Shown here: positions 9,497 to 19,387 of the stretch, one piece after another
Position numbering within the stretch: position 1 is the first letter of the stretch
Layout of the letters: each line of letters opens with the position of its first letter
DNA from: Ophiothrix spiculata
Lineage: Eukaryota > Echinodermata > Ophiuroidea > Amphilepidida > Ophiotrichidae
Strand: one strand, 5' to 3'
DNA: 22,679 nucleotides
Assembly: GCA_000969725.1 (NCBI GenBank)
Contig: JXSR01S010213.1
The notes under the pieces: model-generated
Told to the model about the DNA's origin: nothing
The model's input: the letters and a program-made list of their open reading frames with translations, nothing else
Database searches by the model: none
Translations under genes and position numbers: made by a program

Positions 9497-10297
9497 ACCC
9501 AGTGGGGCAAGTTGGCCCCATTTACAAAAAAGAGTCGAACTCATTTTACCGTGACACATTTCATACATTATGTTTTTTTAAGTGAAGCACGATAATGTTC
9601 TGCATACAAAAATGTCCTTTTAGGATGAAATGCCATAATAAATTAATACAATATCGATGTTTTAAAAAGATACGTTGTGACCTACAGTTTTATCTGCATG
9701 CAATATATGCCAAATATTTCCTCTCAGTTGTGAAAAACTTCTTGCGTCTTGTTATACGGATCTATTTACTTGTTTAGAATTAAAATCTTGTTAAAACGTT
9801 ATAAATGTTATTGTGCTTGAGTCTGAGTAGGTTATAATACCGTCTTGGGTAAATTCGCCATAGGGCCAACTTGCCCTATGTGGTAGTGGGCGAACCCGCC
9901 CCATAGTCCCAGTTTTGACTTATCTTCGTGGTATACCAAAAAAAAACCACCAAAGAATAAAGAGGATTTGATCTCATAATATGTTGGACATGTACCATAC
10001 CTTGTAATCAATAATAATGACTTGAACCAGCGAAGTAATATTTTGACACTAGTACAAAATTTCTTTTGCTCAAAAAGATTACTAAGGTAACTCAAAAACT
10101 TGTTTTATTGGTAACTCACGCAAAGAGCTGAGTTCAGTCTTGTAAATGTTATGGTAAATTTGATGGTTTATGCATAACCAAAAATCACCAGTTACATAAT
10201 TCCCCCAAGGTCACGTGAGCAGAAACACGAGGTGGGCTAACCCGCCCGAGGGCGAACTTGCCCCACCCTCCCCTAAGTAATATATCACTCATGTAAA

Positions 10298-10335
10298 CAA
10301 GAAAGTCGTATCTGCACACAGATACGACTTTCTTG
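10298..10335. repeat. Perfect hairpin, 17-bp stem, right arm
   Basis: CAAGAAAGTCGTATCTG at 10298-10314 and its exact reverse complement at 10319-10335 enclose CACA. An imperfect sister, CAAGAAATTCGTATCT with AGATGCGACTTTCTTA, lies at 10363-10398. These mirror the two hairpins of the left arm. Confidence 0.95.
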
Positions 10336-10783
10336 TGTTAGTGGTATGTCACCCAATGTAAGCAAGAAATTCGTATCTGCGTAGATGCGACTTTCTTATA
10401 TAACTGATACGCCATTTTCTTTTGCAAATAATAGTTTAAATAACAAATTATATGACATAAATTAAATGTGAGAATACTTGAAAAGTTCAAAAAATATCTT
10501 AAAAAATCAAAAATATTGTTTTTTTTCACAAAATCTGGGACAGTGAGACACAGAAATGTGTCTCCTGTAAAATGGCCAAAATGCAGATACGACTCTCTTG
10601 CATTCACATGACGATTTATTCTTTATCTATTAGATAAAAGAATGGCAAAACCATTGATTTAAATGTAAATAAAAATGACCAGAGCAATAGGTAATGAAAA
10701 AAAATTGTATTACAGGGGAGAAATGATACATTTTGCATAGAACCGGGGCTTAGGCAAACAATCAAGAAAGCAGTATAAAATAA

Positions 10784-11151
10784 GACAGTTGCTTGTAGGG
10801 TATTACTTTATATTTAGCTTATTCCCATTTTATTTGTGTATCTTCTTTATTTTAGACCAGTGAAGTTATAAAAAGTGACTTTTAAAAATTTGACCCTACC
10901 ACCTTCATGGGGATACAGTGTCCTTTCAAAGTTCGGAGGTCAGGGGGGGTTGGTGTAACTCCGTGATTCTGAAAATGTACTTTTTAGTCCTTTATATAAC
11001 AGATATCCATTTCAAACTTGGTAGTTATGTAAAACTAGTGATTTTCTACAATATTTAGCAAATAAAGGGGGGGGGGGGGTTGCAACAACCCCCCCTCCGT
11101 ATAATATGTTTGTGAAAATCGCTCAGTATATCTAGGGTAAAGGCAACTGTC
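10784..11151. mobile_element. Possible short inverted-repeat element with G/C hairpin
   Basis: GACAGTTGC at 10784-10792 and its reverse complement GCAACTGTC at 11143-11151 could be the ends of a 368-bp element, but I see no target duplication. The interior has CTACCACCTTCATGGGG at about 10897 and a GGGGGGGTTGGTG patch at about 10943, resembling the layout at 19514-19575 in the TTAA-type element. A G13 run at 11067-11079 forms a hairpin with C7 at 11089-11095. No coding frame is seen. The limits are uncertain. Confidence 0.35.
11073..11095. repeat. Perfect 10-bp G/C hairpin
   Basis: GGGGGGGTTG (11073-11082), loop CAA, then CAACCCCCCC (11086-11095). The G run extends 6 bases further upstream (11067-11072). 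The structure lies inside the repeat at 10784-11151. Confidence 0.95.
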
Positions 11152-11159
11152 CCTTTCTC

Positions 11160-12050
11160 ACAATACGAGAGGAATTCCGTGTTTATGGCAAGTTGTTTAA
11201 AGTAATCACACATGTCAGAATACCACATTGTTTGACGTAAATAAAGAATGGTTACTTTAATTTATAAATAAAAACTTGATTAGTGATTTCACTTCCATAA
11301 ACTAGGTCAAAATAACGTCAAGAGATACTTCGATACTCTTTTCACCGAAACCTTATAATTCCATGATATGTGGACAATTTTACTTCTACTTTTCTATGTT
11401 TTCTACTTTTTTCTACTAATTCCACTTTTGACAGATTGTAAGCTTGAGACTTCTTATTGACTTTAAAAAAAACATTATATGAATATATGATGTTGATACT
11501 AAATGAACGAGATCTTCCCGTTTGAGCTCTGCATTGCCAGTTTTCAATATCTTCATTCCCATGTGTTCGTGTAGTATGAGCTTTCGGATAATTTACGTGC
11601 AAGTTGAGCATTCTATTAACGCAACATCATTTGTATGTAATCAATAGAAAAATAGTTTATATCAATGGATGTATTTATTTCAACTCATATGTTTATTTCA
11701 ATATGTCCTTGCAGTAATACCCATAATATTTTCTGGGACTGACGTACTTATTTTTCAATAACTATGAAATATATGCCATACCACTTTTTCAGGGTCGTAC
11801 CACTTGAAGCTTCTTGTATTTCCCATCCAATCACTCCTGATTTATAATATGGTGTAAATTGCAATACATGTTAACATTAGATTTTTTTAATGATATATGC
11901 CTAGCTTTTTATTTCCTCTTTTACAATAAAACGACACTTTCAACACGTTACATATTGAAGTGCACTTTTCTGATTTCCACTGGTGCGGGATATTAAACGA
12001 ATGAATGCACAATATTTTCCCGAGCTTTAGGACAAGTATAAGTGCCAATG
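11160..12050. other. AT-rich spacer, no gene seen
   Basis: The longest frame is 89 codons on the minus strand (11342-11611). Its composition is not distinctive and it has no recognisable motif. I see no repeat structure, tRNA-like element or convincing splice pair. Confidence 0.5.
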
Positions 12051-12072
12051 AAAGTGTAGACCTTAAATTCAG

Positions 12073-12146
12073 AACACCGTTTGGATATTCCTGTGCCGCC
12101 AGACAACAAATTTGAATTTGTTTCTATAAAAGCAGAAGACTTCTAG
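12073..12146 (+). CDS. Possible terminal coding exon (weak candidate)
   Basis: After a CCTTAAATTCAG acceptor-like sequence (AG at 12071-12072), one frame is open to a TAG at 12144-12146. With two leading bases completing a split codon, it reads H-R-L-D-I-P-V-P-P-D-N-K-F-E-F-V-S-I-K-A-E-D-F. The peptide has balanced, protein-like composition unlike the Lys/Asn/Phe/Ile-rich frames elsewhere, and local GC is higher. An upstream TAG in the same frame (12058-12060) requires an intron boundary or a start between. The pyrimidine tract is poor, and no clear AATAAA follows within the next 400 bp. Twenty-odd open codons are expected often by chance, and I do not recognise the protein. Confidence 0.22.
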
Positions 12147-12149
12147 GTT

Positions 12150-13645
12150 TTTTTTCTTTGTTTCATTATTTTCTTTTTTTTATTGAAATACTCTTTGATC
12201 AACGTTTATTTATCTATTTAATTTTTCTGGAACAGTAGATGTAGATTTAATTTGGAAAAAAAGTCCATATGCTACATTTAGTATTTGGAAAATCTACCAT
12301 TGGATTAACTTTGTATCACTCACATTCCAGTTGTCTGTAATTACCATCTGACTGTAGATTGAACCAGGTCGCTAAGGATCTTTTAATTCGAAGCAATATC
12401 AGCCAGGCGTATGTCTGTATATGTATCTGATGAATATTACGCAGAAGAGACAGGATTTCTTTATAAACGTATTGTCTTAATTACTTCATTGGACTGTTAT
12501 CGCTGTGTTTCCTACGCTTAGCAAGTACGCTTACACTTAGAAACCTGTAGTCTAGATAAGCAACATGTTTATCCGGTGAATTAAGACGAAATTAAAAACT
12601 ATGCATAATTGAATAGCGGATACTTGCTTTGGTTGGAAATAAATGATATGCTAACATATATGAATTAATTTATAATATGTTTACTTAATTTTTATTTGGC
12701 GCTAGTTGTAAATGTGACAAACTCGGAACGGAGTATTACATTCTTTATGGCTAATGTAAAATGTTGATGGCACATGGAAATCAGATTTTGCTGAAATCAT
12801 TATTGAGTTAAATACACCAATAATGCAAGTGCCCGATTTTCATTTCTGCGTTACCTATATGATTATTTGAGAGCTGAGTAATAAAGCCATTTCGACTATT
12901 TGCACTTTTAAACATATTAGAACCATTTTCTCGAGTCCATAAATGACTAGCTCTTAATTATTAATTATGTAGAAGTGTGTTAATATTGCATGATAAGTAT
13001 AGTTGAAAAACCGCTCATTCGATGTAAACAGGTCCTTTATATAATTCTATATTAATTATTATTAAAAGGTCAAGGGGATCAGACCATCGAGCATTTTGAA
13101 TATACATATTTGCGTTCCTTATATATTTTTCATCCCCAATGATGTAATACGTTGATTGTCTATTCTGTTAGTGGAAACAACAGTGCGGCTTTGATTTTTA
13201 TTTTTCAGAAATGCAATTGAACTCACATAGTACAAATATGTATGAGCTACCTTTACTGAGAAAAGAGTCGTAGACAAATTGGTTTTCAAGTTTTGGTAGG
13301 AGACTGTTTTGGCTCAAGAAAGAAAAAAATAAGGGTTATTGACCGTCGTTTTCGTACAATTCTCATAATATGTGATGACTCACACCGAAAAGAGGGACTA
13401 TGCGACAGAACACTTTTCGAGATATTGGTGAAAATAGGTGGCAAAAAAAAAGGAAAATAATAAGAATTTCCAGCAGTCTTTCTGTTTTAAAATGTGATCG
13501 CCTTGATCAATTTCAACAACTAAGGTGTCATTTTGAAACTTAGAAAATGTTGTAACAGATGAAATAATAAACTAAAAATTGATATCATCTGCAAAGTCCT
13601 CCCTTTCGGGGTGAGTCATTACATATTTACTGTGTTTTGGTTATT
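12150..13645. other. AT-rich spacer, no gene seen
   Basis: This stretch begins with a T-rich run (12146-12180) and continues as unstructured AT-rich DNA up to the start of duplication copy 2. I found no long frame, inverted repeat, tandem repeat or tRNA-like element. Confidence 0.55.
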
Positions 13646-14076
13646 TATATATTATCTTTACTTTTGTTTGATAACCTTTTCACTAGTTTTGGCATAAGAG
13701 GAATGTGTTCAAATAAAGCAAATATGCCTTGAAAAAGATTACCAACGTGGTGCTATTCTCTAAAAAAACGATGGAAAGATTATTGAGAAGCAAACATTAC
13801 AATCATGTTTGAACAATTAAGTAAAGAGAAAAAGACAATGTTGTCATACATAGATCAACACCATTTGGTATTTGTCGGATGCTTTGTGAATTATTTGAGT
13901 TCCGCTCGTAGAATATCGGTAAACCCGGTAACGACAGCGACCTGCTTTTGATCAAAGTTGGATGAGTATTCATATCCTGCTGTCTGTTACACTTATATAG
14001 ACTATTGAGTAATTGACAACCAATTCATGAAATATTGTTTCGATTTGAAAAGTTAATATGTACAGTCGAGAATGTA

Positions 14077-14874
14077 GGCTAGTAAGAATAAAAAAAAAAT
14101 GGTCAAACAAATTGCAAAAGTAATGATATTTACAGGATAATATCAGACAAACATATGCAACAACTAGTTTAAAATCTAGAAAAATTTAGTTGGTTGAACA
14201 GTGATTAATTTGCATAAAACAAAGTGGCTGCCAAAACAGGGGTTAAAATTTCAAAATTGGTTAAACCATTCTATTGTGTTCCACTAATCACAAAGAATTA
14301 GGAAAAAGTATACTGTTACCCATCTGCGATGTATGGTTAAAGAGTTATATCCAATTATGTGAAAGGTCATATCAGGGGTCACGCAATAGGTCCTATGGGA
14401 GACACAAAATTCAACATTGTCCGATTTTCTTCAAAATGGTCTCAAAACGTTCCTTTGAAGTAATAGTTTAAAGTTCTTTAGACCAGTGGTTGCTATGGTA
14501 TTATGCAAAACAAAATTTATATTTACAATATCATTGGAATTTAAAACCCCAGGTTTACTTTGATCTGTAACCATAGCGATAGTACATTTAAGCCATTGCT
14601 AAGTACTACTTCATGTAGATAGTGTTGCAAGAGAAACAATTTGAGTCCATTTAAAAAAAATCGAACAAATTTTAAATTTAGGTCATAGGACATATCACGT
14701 GACCCCTAATATGACCTTTCACGTTTTTGGATGAACCTTAATTTTGAAAGTTTAACCCCTGTTTTGGCAGCCATTTGGTTTTATGCAAATTAATCACTGT
14801 TCCACCAACTAGATTTTTCTCGATTATCGACTAGTTGTTGTATATGTTTGTCTGATATTATCATGAAAATAGCC
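14077..14874. mobile_element. 798-bp fold-back transposon with TA target duplication
   Basis: The ends are GGCTA (14077) and TAGCC (14874), flanked by TA at 14075-14076 and 14875-14876. The arms are long inverted repeats. The left GATAATATCAGACAAACATA (from 14157), AACAGTGATTAATTTGCATAAAAC, TGGCTGCCAAAACAGGGGTTAAA and TGAAAGGTCATATCAGGGGTCACG all recur inverted and in order in the right half. The palindrome spans nearly the whole element. The paralogous position in copy 1 (about 1678) has no insertion, so it serves as the empty site. A TA duplication would fit Tc1/mariner-type integration. There is no transposase frame. The left arm has about 45 bp extra near its end. Confidence 0.88.
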
Positions 14875-15225
14875 TAACGTGAGATTCATATTGTATAAGT
14901 GCTAGTTATGTACATGAATTACAACAAATATGAAAGATAACAAAAGAACACGGTTGCAAAATAATGATAGATGGTATTGGGAAAAAAGTCAGGTGATATT
15001 TAACAAATTCTTATTTGTTTGAACCTTGTCCACCTATTTGATGCATTATTTGATTAGATAATAATCACATCATTAAAATGAAATAAGAGCTTGCCTTATG
15101 GCTGAGTATTCCAAATTCTTAGCAGGTGGATCACAGACAGCGTGTGACAAATTGAGCAGTATCTGTGTCAATCGTACTGATTATGATGCTATAGGATAAA
15201 TCAGTGATGAATGAATGAATAAGTT

Positions 15226-15561
15226 GTTTGTATTCAGTAACAAAAACAACGTTCACTTACTTTAATTAATAGCAACTAAAATCTTGGTATGCACCTGTCC
15301 TTGGCATCACGTTTCATGGAAATTTTTAAAGTATATAAAACAGTTTATACCAGTGTAACATTGGAATTTAAAACCCCAGGTTTACTTTGATCTGTAACCA
15401 TAGCGATAGTACATTTAAGCCATTGGTTTGTATTCAGTAACAAAAACAACGTTCACTTACCTTAATTAATAGCAACTAAAATCTTGGTATGCACCTGTCC
15501 TTGGCATCACGTTTCATGGAAATTTTTAAAGTATATAAAACAGTTTATACCAGTCTAACAT
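15226..15561 (+). repeat. 136-bp direct repeat pair separated by a 67-bp templated copy
   Basis: 15226-15361 and 15426-15561 are direct repeats exactly 200 bp apart, differing at two positions that I can see. Between them, 15359-15425 is identical over 67 bp to 14532-14598 in the right arm of the fold-back transposon. The last three bases of the first unit (CAT, 15359-15361) are shared with the start of the copied stretch. This is the footprint expected of replication template switching with short microhomology. Confidence 0.93.
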
Positions 15562-16084
15562 CAACTCCCGTAAATGTCCAATGGTTTAAATTTTTATGCA
15601 CGAACAATTACCAATATCGCTATCTAAGTGGTTGGTATGAATATTCATAAGGCTGAGAACAAGATTTTAAAATCGAATTAAATTAGCAAAAAAAGTCTTG
15701 ACATTTTCTTACAATTTTAACAAGTTTGACTTTTTTAAACTATATGTCCAATACTGACACATTTAACGCAGTGTTTATGAACAAGAGCGATGAAATTGGG
15801 TCTCAAAATTCAAGCTAAAATTAATACTTAATTAATCAGTATTATGTACTTTGACTGTACCACTGAAACGAAAGTTTGGACTTTTGTGTGTTAGTTCAAC
15901 CGAAAATCTTACGATAAGTATTGATAAAACAGATTTGATGTATGGGTATATTCCTGTAGGTCCATATACACTCAAAATGTCCAGAAATTGGAGTGTGTGA
16001 TGATCAATGCGGATGCGTAAATAATTACTTTAACTACGCAGAATATATATATTTATTAATAAATACCCGTTAGCTACTAATTGT

Positions 16085-16145
16085 GTTCCGTGGCCTAACG
16101 GTTATGGCATCAGACTCGTCGGTTCGAGTCCCGTCAAAGTGGTTT
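16085..16145 (+). pseudogene. tRNA-like relic (tRNA pseudogene or SINE head)
   Basis: An A box, TGGCCTAACGG, at 16091-16101 and a perfect B box, GGTTCGAGTCC, at 16121-16131 are spaced 30 bp start to start, where a normal tRNA gene has about 44. The sequence GGCATCAGACT between them matches the 5' side of an Arg/Lys-type tRNA anticodon arm. The loop, the 3' side of that arm and the variable region are missing. The acceptor ends do not pair and the T stem is weak. It cannot make a functional tRNA. It may be a tRNA-derived SINE head or a deleted tRNA copy. Confidence 0.7.
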
Positions 16146-17249
16146 TGTTAATTTCTATGTTTTTGGGGGGTTTTTTGCCGTGGCGTGTTGATTTTTCTTC
16201 AATTATTCACTGTCACGAATTAAATTCTCGAATTTTGACATAATTTAAATAAAGAGTACTTTTCAGTCAAAAAACACATGTCAGAAAAAAGATCAACCCC
16301 CTGGGAACAACCGGTAGAGGTATTACAAAGATGTCGGAGAGAGGGGGTGGGGGGAGAGATTACGCCCAGCTCTTTTAGGGTTAAACTTCAAAGATATAAG
16401 AGGTATGAAGATTTAATAAAAAGCCTTTTGTTTTATATTATACATATCAATCTAGATTGAGATAAACACTCGGTAAAAAGGTTCCCATCATCTTCAATAT
16501 TTACACTTCAAATATTCCTTCACACCTCTAACACAGGCCGTTAATGCTTAGATGTGTTTTGTATTCATGTTGGCGTATACAATATGACAAGAGCATTCAC
16601 AAATGGTGCGAATATCCATGTTACAATAACATTCCTGAACATGTCTGACCCCTACAACAGACACGCTAGAGGCAGTATCAACACTTTTGCATCATTGATC
16701 TTGGCAGGTATTCTAGAACACGTCTCCGGCAATCATACGTTCATATGTTGGCTTCGCATTGTCGATAGAATGTTTATAGAATGTCGACTCCATATTCACT
16801 TGAACCGTCAATTCTTATGAGATTTCCCCCACTAAACTCATGGTTCTAAGACCCTTGGTCCTACAGTTTTCTATTTAAGGGAGATATCCAAAGCTTAAGA
16901 TATTTATAGTCCGGCTTCTATTACACCTGTCGTATCTGATTGTGTGTAAGGGCCCAGTCACACATCACGAAACTTAGGAATAACATTCATTGGTTAGGTA
17001 ATCGATATACATGCATTTTAATGACCGATATAGTGTATGTTATTCGTATATTTGGGCTCTAATATATTGTATCTGCAATATTAACGCTTGTTGTCGTTTT
17101 ATTACACTTTTAACTGCATGTTGGTTAACTTTTAAAAACATTTTAAATAATGTCGGTTTGGATTAAGATACAAATTACAGGCAAAACAAATACTCAGCAT
17201 GGTATATACACAACGTCATATTGCAAATGACAAGCCTTCCCCACGCTTT

Positions 17250-17348
17250 TTTGATGCCTAGCCGGGTATTTTAAAAAGGGTCTTCTGGTCGTGTTGATGC
17301 TATTACTAAGGTATCAAATACGACAAGCAAAAAGGTCAAATACTTGGC
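17250..17348. repeat. Copy-2 counterpart of the interleaved inverted repeats
   Basis: TTTGATGCC (17250-17258) faces GGTATCAAA (17310-17318), and GCCGGGTATTT (17261-17271) faces AAATACTTGGC (17338-17348). Two substitutions relative to copy 1 each leave a G-T wobble rather than a mismatch. Confidence 0.5.
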
Positions 17349-18162
17349 ATAAAAACAGGAGTTTCTATCTAATGTGTAAAATAAACATTTCTTGCATAAA
17401 CATAAAGAAAGAATAATATACACAGTATTTTCATTCATATTTTAAGGACAAACACGAATGGTAAGATGGGGAAGACAAATTCACATGATAGGTGATAAAT
17501 GGATCATTTATAGCAACATGTTTCTGTGTTTAATCAGTATCCCCTAAATGTTAAGATTCGCCATAACTGATAATGCCAAGAATGTGCAGTTTTTTTTAAA
17601 TTTAGTACGACATAACACTAAATATTCCAACTTTATGTTTATATTTTGCAAAGATGTGGTAATACATAACGCAGAAACGATATATGTAGAAAATAAATTC
17701 AATCATGTCTAAAGTTGATTTTAATTTTCCAAGATTAAAATGATGTTATCTTGGTATTTATATACCGATTTATAATGACGCAGTTTGGTCCAAAAATTTA
17801 CTCACCATAATGTTCAGTATACAAATCCGCTTGTAATAATATCTACATTTATTTGGATTTATCCGTTGCTGAGTTACAGAACAAAAAAACATTTATGAAA
17901 ACAAAGGGTTGACAGGGCCCTTAACTGAAATAAGCAAAGGTGTTTTCGTTTCTTTCTTTTTTCTGTGAGAGTTAATGCCTGTTCAAATTGTAAAGAAGGC
18001 GATATTTTGCCTAAGACAGAAAATATAAAGTCATTACGTGTTACTTGGAAAAACTAGAGCACTGGATGTATAGGGTATACAAAATGAGGTAATTGGGTGT
18101 AACCTATGCGATGAAAGGGAGTATTTTGAATGGCAGATGCTCTCCATCGTCATGTGGGACTT

Positions 18163-18176
18163 CCCCCCCCCCCCCC
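18163..18176. repeat. Poly-C tract, 14 bp (copy 2)
   Basis: Counterpart of the 13-bp C run at 4080-4092, with one additional base and conserved flanks. Confidence 0.9.
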
Positions 18177-18839
18177 TCTCCAACAATGAAAGAGATAAAT
18201 GCATGAGCAGGGTCTCGAACTCCGCGGTAAAAAAAAATAATCGGTAAGCTCAAAAAAATAATAATATAAAGTCAAAGAGTTATAATAAAAATCACGAGAA
18301 TTTCTGTCGCCTGATGAATATTTCTGGCAACATTGAATGATGAAATACATATAAATGAGCCAAATTTTGGGGTAAATGTCAAATTACTGTCAAAAACATG
18401 CAAGTTTTTAGAGCGATTCGTGCATTTTTCATAAATCTCACAGAAACTTCTCGTCAGCACAATAAAAGTTTCAAGGAACATTTTTTTTCTATACCCTGTT
18501 AAAAATCCTATTAGCTTAATTTCTGAAAAAAGTATCCTTCCTGTCGCAGAAACAAAACCAAAACACTTTATTTCATTTTAATTTTTGTGAAGAATATTAT
18601 ATAAGTAGGTTATTCCTATGTGTTTTCCATTACAATATGAAATTCATCTTGGGTTTGTTTTGAAAAATAAAAGTAAACCATGTAAACAGCATTAGTAATT
18701 CCCTAGATTCCCTAGAAGAAGCTTTACGATTACTGAAACTAAATAATCTTATAGCTTATGTTTCTTATAATTTTATAACAGTGTTGAAAAATCGTATTTT
18801 ACCATTCTTATTCCCAAAATTGTATTATTTTACTTTTAT

Positions 18840-19345
18840 GTTAACATAAGGCTCCCTATGGTCTAAATCCGTTTTGTTGAAGGGAAATATGTAATCATGT
18901 TTCCGTTTTGTTGAAGGAAAATATGCAATCTTTTCTATAGGGACACTAAATATCTTTGGGTTAATCGTTTTGTTGATTCTATAACTGTTTGAACTGCACT
19001 AAAACTTTTTGAAAAACAAACATCTACATGAAATGACGCTTAAAATTACATGGCATGTTTAAATGTTTGTAAAATCCTCTTTATTTATTAGCAAAAGTCC
19101 GATAATTATTTAGAAATAGCAGAAATAGGAACATTTTGAATCGGTGGCGATTTTTATCTAAAATCAGATTTCGACATAATATACAGACCAGAAGCAATGT
19201 ATGACGTCATAATTACATAACAGCTGGTCGGATTTTCATGCTTTTGGTATCAAAGGGAAGAGGAAACGCTAACCTGTACATGGTTTAAAGCAACATAACG
19301 TTGAGCCTGTCAATTTTAAGTTCAAATGGGTTGAACAAGGGTTAA
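18840..19345 (+). mobile_element. Older TTAA-type (piggyBac-like) element, right end preserved
   Basis: The stretch 19035-19310 parallels 19630-19900 of the neighbouring element. In order it shares a TTTATTTAT-AGCAAAA motif, GGTGGC-ATTTTT, TATGACGTCATAATTAC, a TTTTGGTATCAA motif and a GGTTTAAAGCAA/GGTATAAAGCAA motif. It ends CAAGGG followed by TTAA at 19342-19345, the same end as the younger element. The left end is not clear; TTAACATAAGG near 18841 is a candidate. Copy 1 of the duplication holds the same element without its right part. Confidence 0.5.
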
Positions 19346-19387
19346 AAATGACATCAAACGAACATGCTTACGATTTTGCTGATTTAA

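Larger units (their letters stand above)
8995..10613. mobile_element. 1.6-kb inverted-repeat element with serial subterminal hairpins
   Basis: The outer ends are inverted repeats. 8995-9020 starts CGTCATGTGAGTGCAAGAAAG, and the reverse complement of 10613 inward starts CGTCATGTGAATGCAAGAGAG. Moving inward, both arms carry the same series in the same order: an AAAATGGCGTATC motif (9138 and, inverted, about 10418), two AAGTCGTATCTG hairpins, then GGTGGGGCAAGTT. The flanks show ATTT at 8991-8994 and 10614-10617, a possible 4-bp duplication. The interior (about 9305-10240) is AT-rich with further GGGCAAGTTGGCCC copies and no transposase frame. I infer a non-autonomous fold-back transposon whose AAGTCGTATCTG boxes may be transposase-binding sites. 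The superfamily is not identified. Confidence 0.8.
15050..16445. other. Copy-2-specific block replacing copy-1 sequence
   Basis: Similarity to copy 1 stops at about 15045 (1817 in copy 1) and resumes at about 16445 (2088). The block is unrelated to the 270 bp that copy 1 has in this place. It holds a rearranged 136-bp repeat pair and a tRNA-like relic. A 60-codon ATG frame at 16278-16460 runs into the duplicated sequence and has no recognised motif. Confidence 0.7.
13645..19235 (+). repeat. Segmental duplication, copy 2
   Basis: Direct-orientation paralogue of about 1210-5150, displaced by about 12.4 kb at its start and about 14.1 kb at its end. Homologous blocks are about 13645-14076, 14877-15045 and 16445-19235. 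The intervening blocks are the fold-back transposon and a non-homologous stretch (15050-16445). Several short segments of copy 1 are missing here, and one short segment (about 18045-18063) is extra. Short frames in one copy are broken in the other, which argues against coding content. Confidence 0.9.

Noticed and set aside
16278-16460. 60-codon ATG frame with Arg/Glu-rich start
   Set aside because: It ends within the resumed duplication block, includes a low-complexity GAGAGAGGGGGTGGGG patch, and resembles no family I know.
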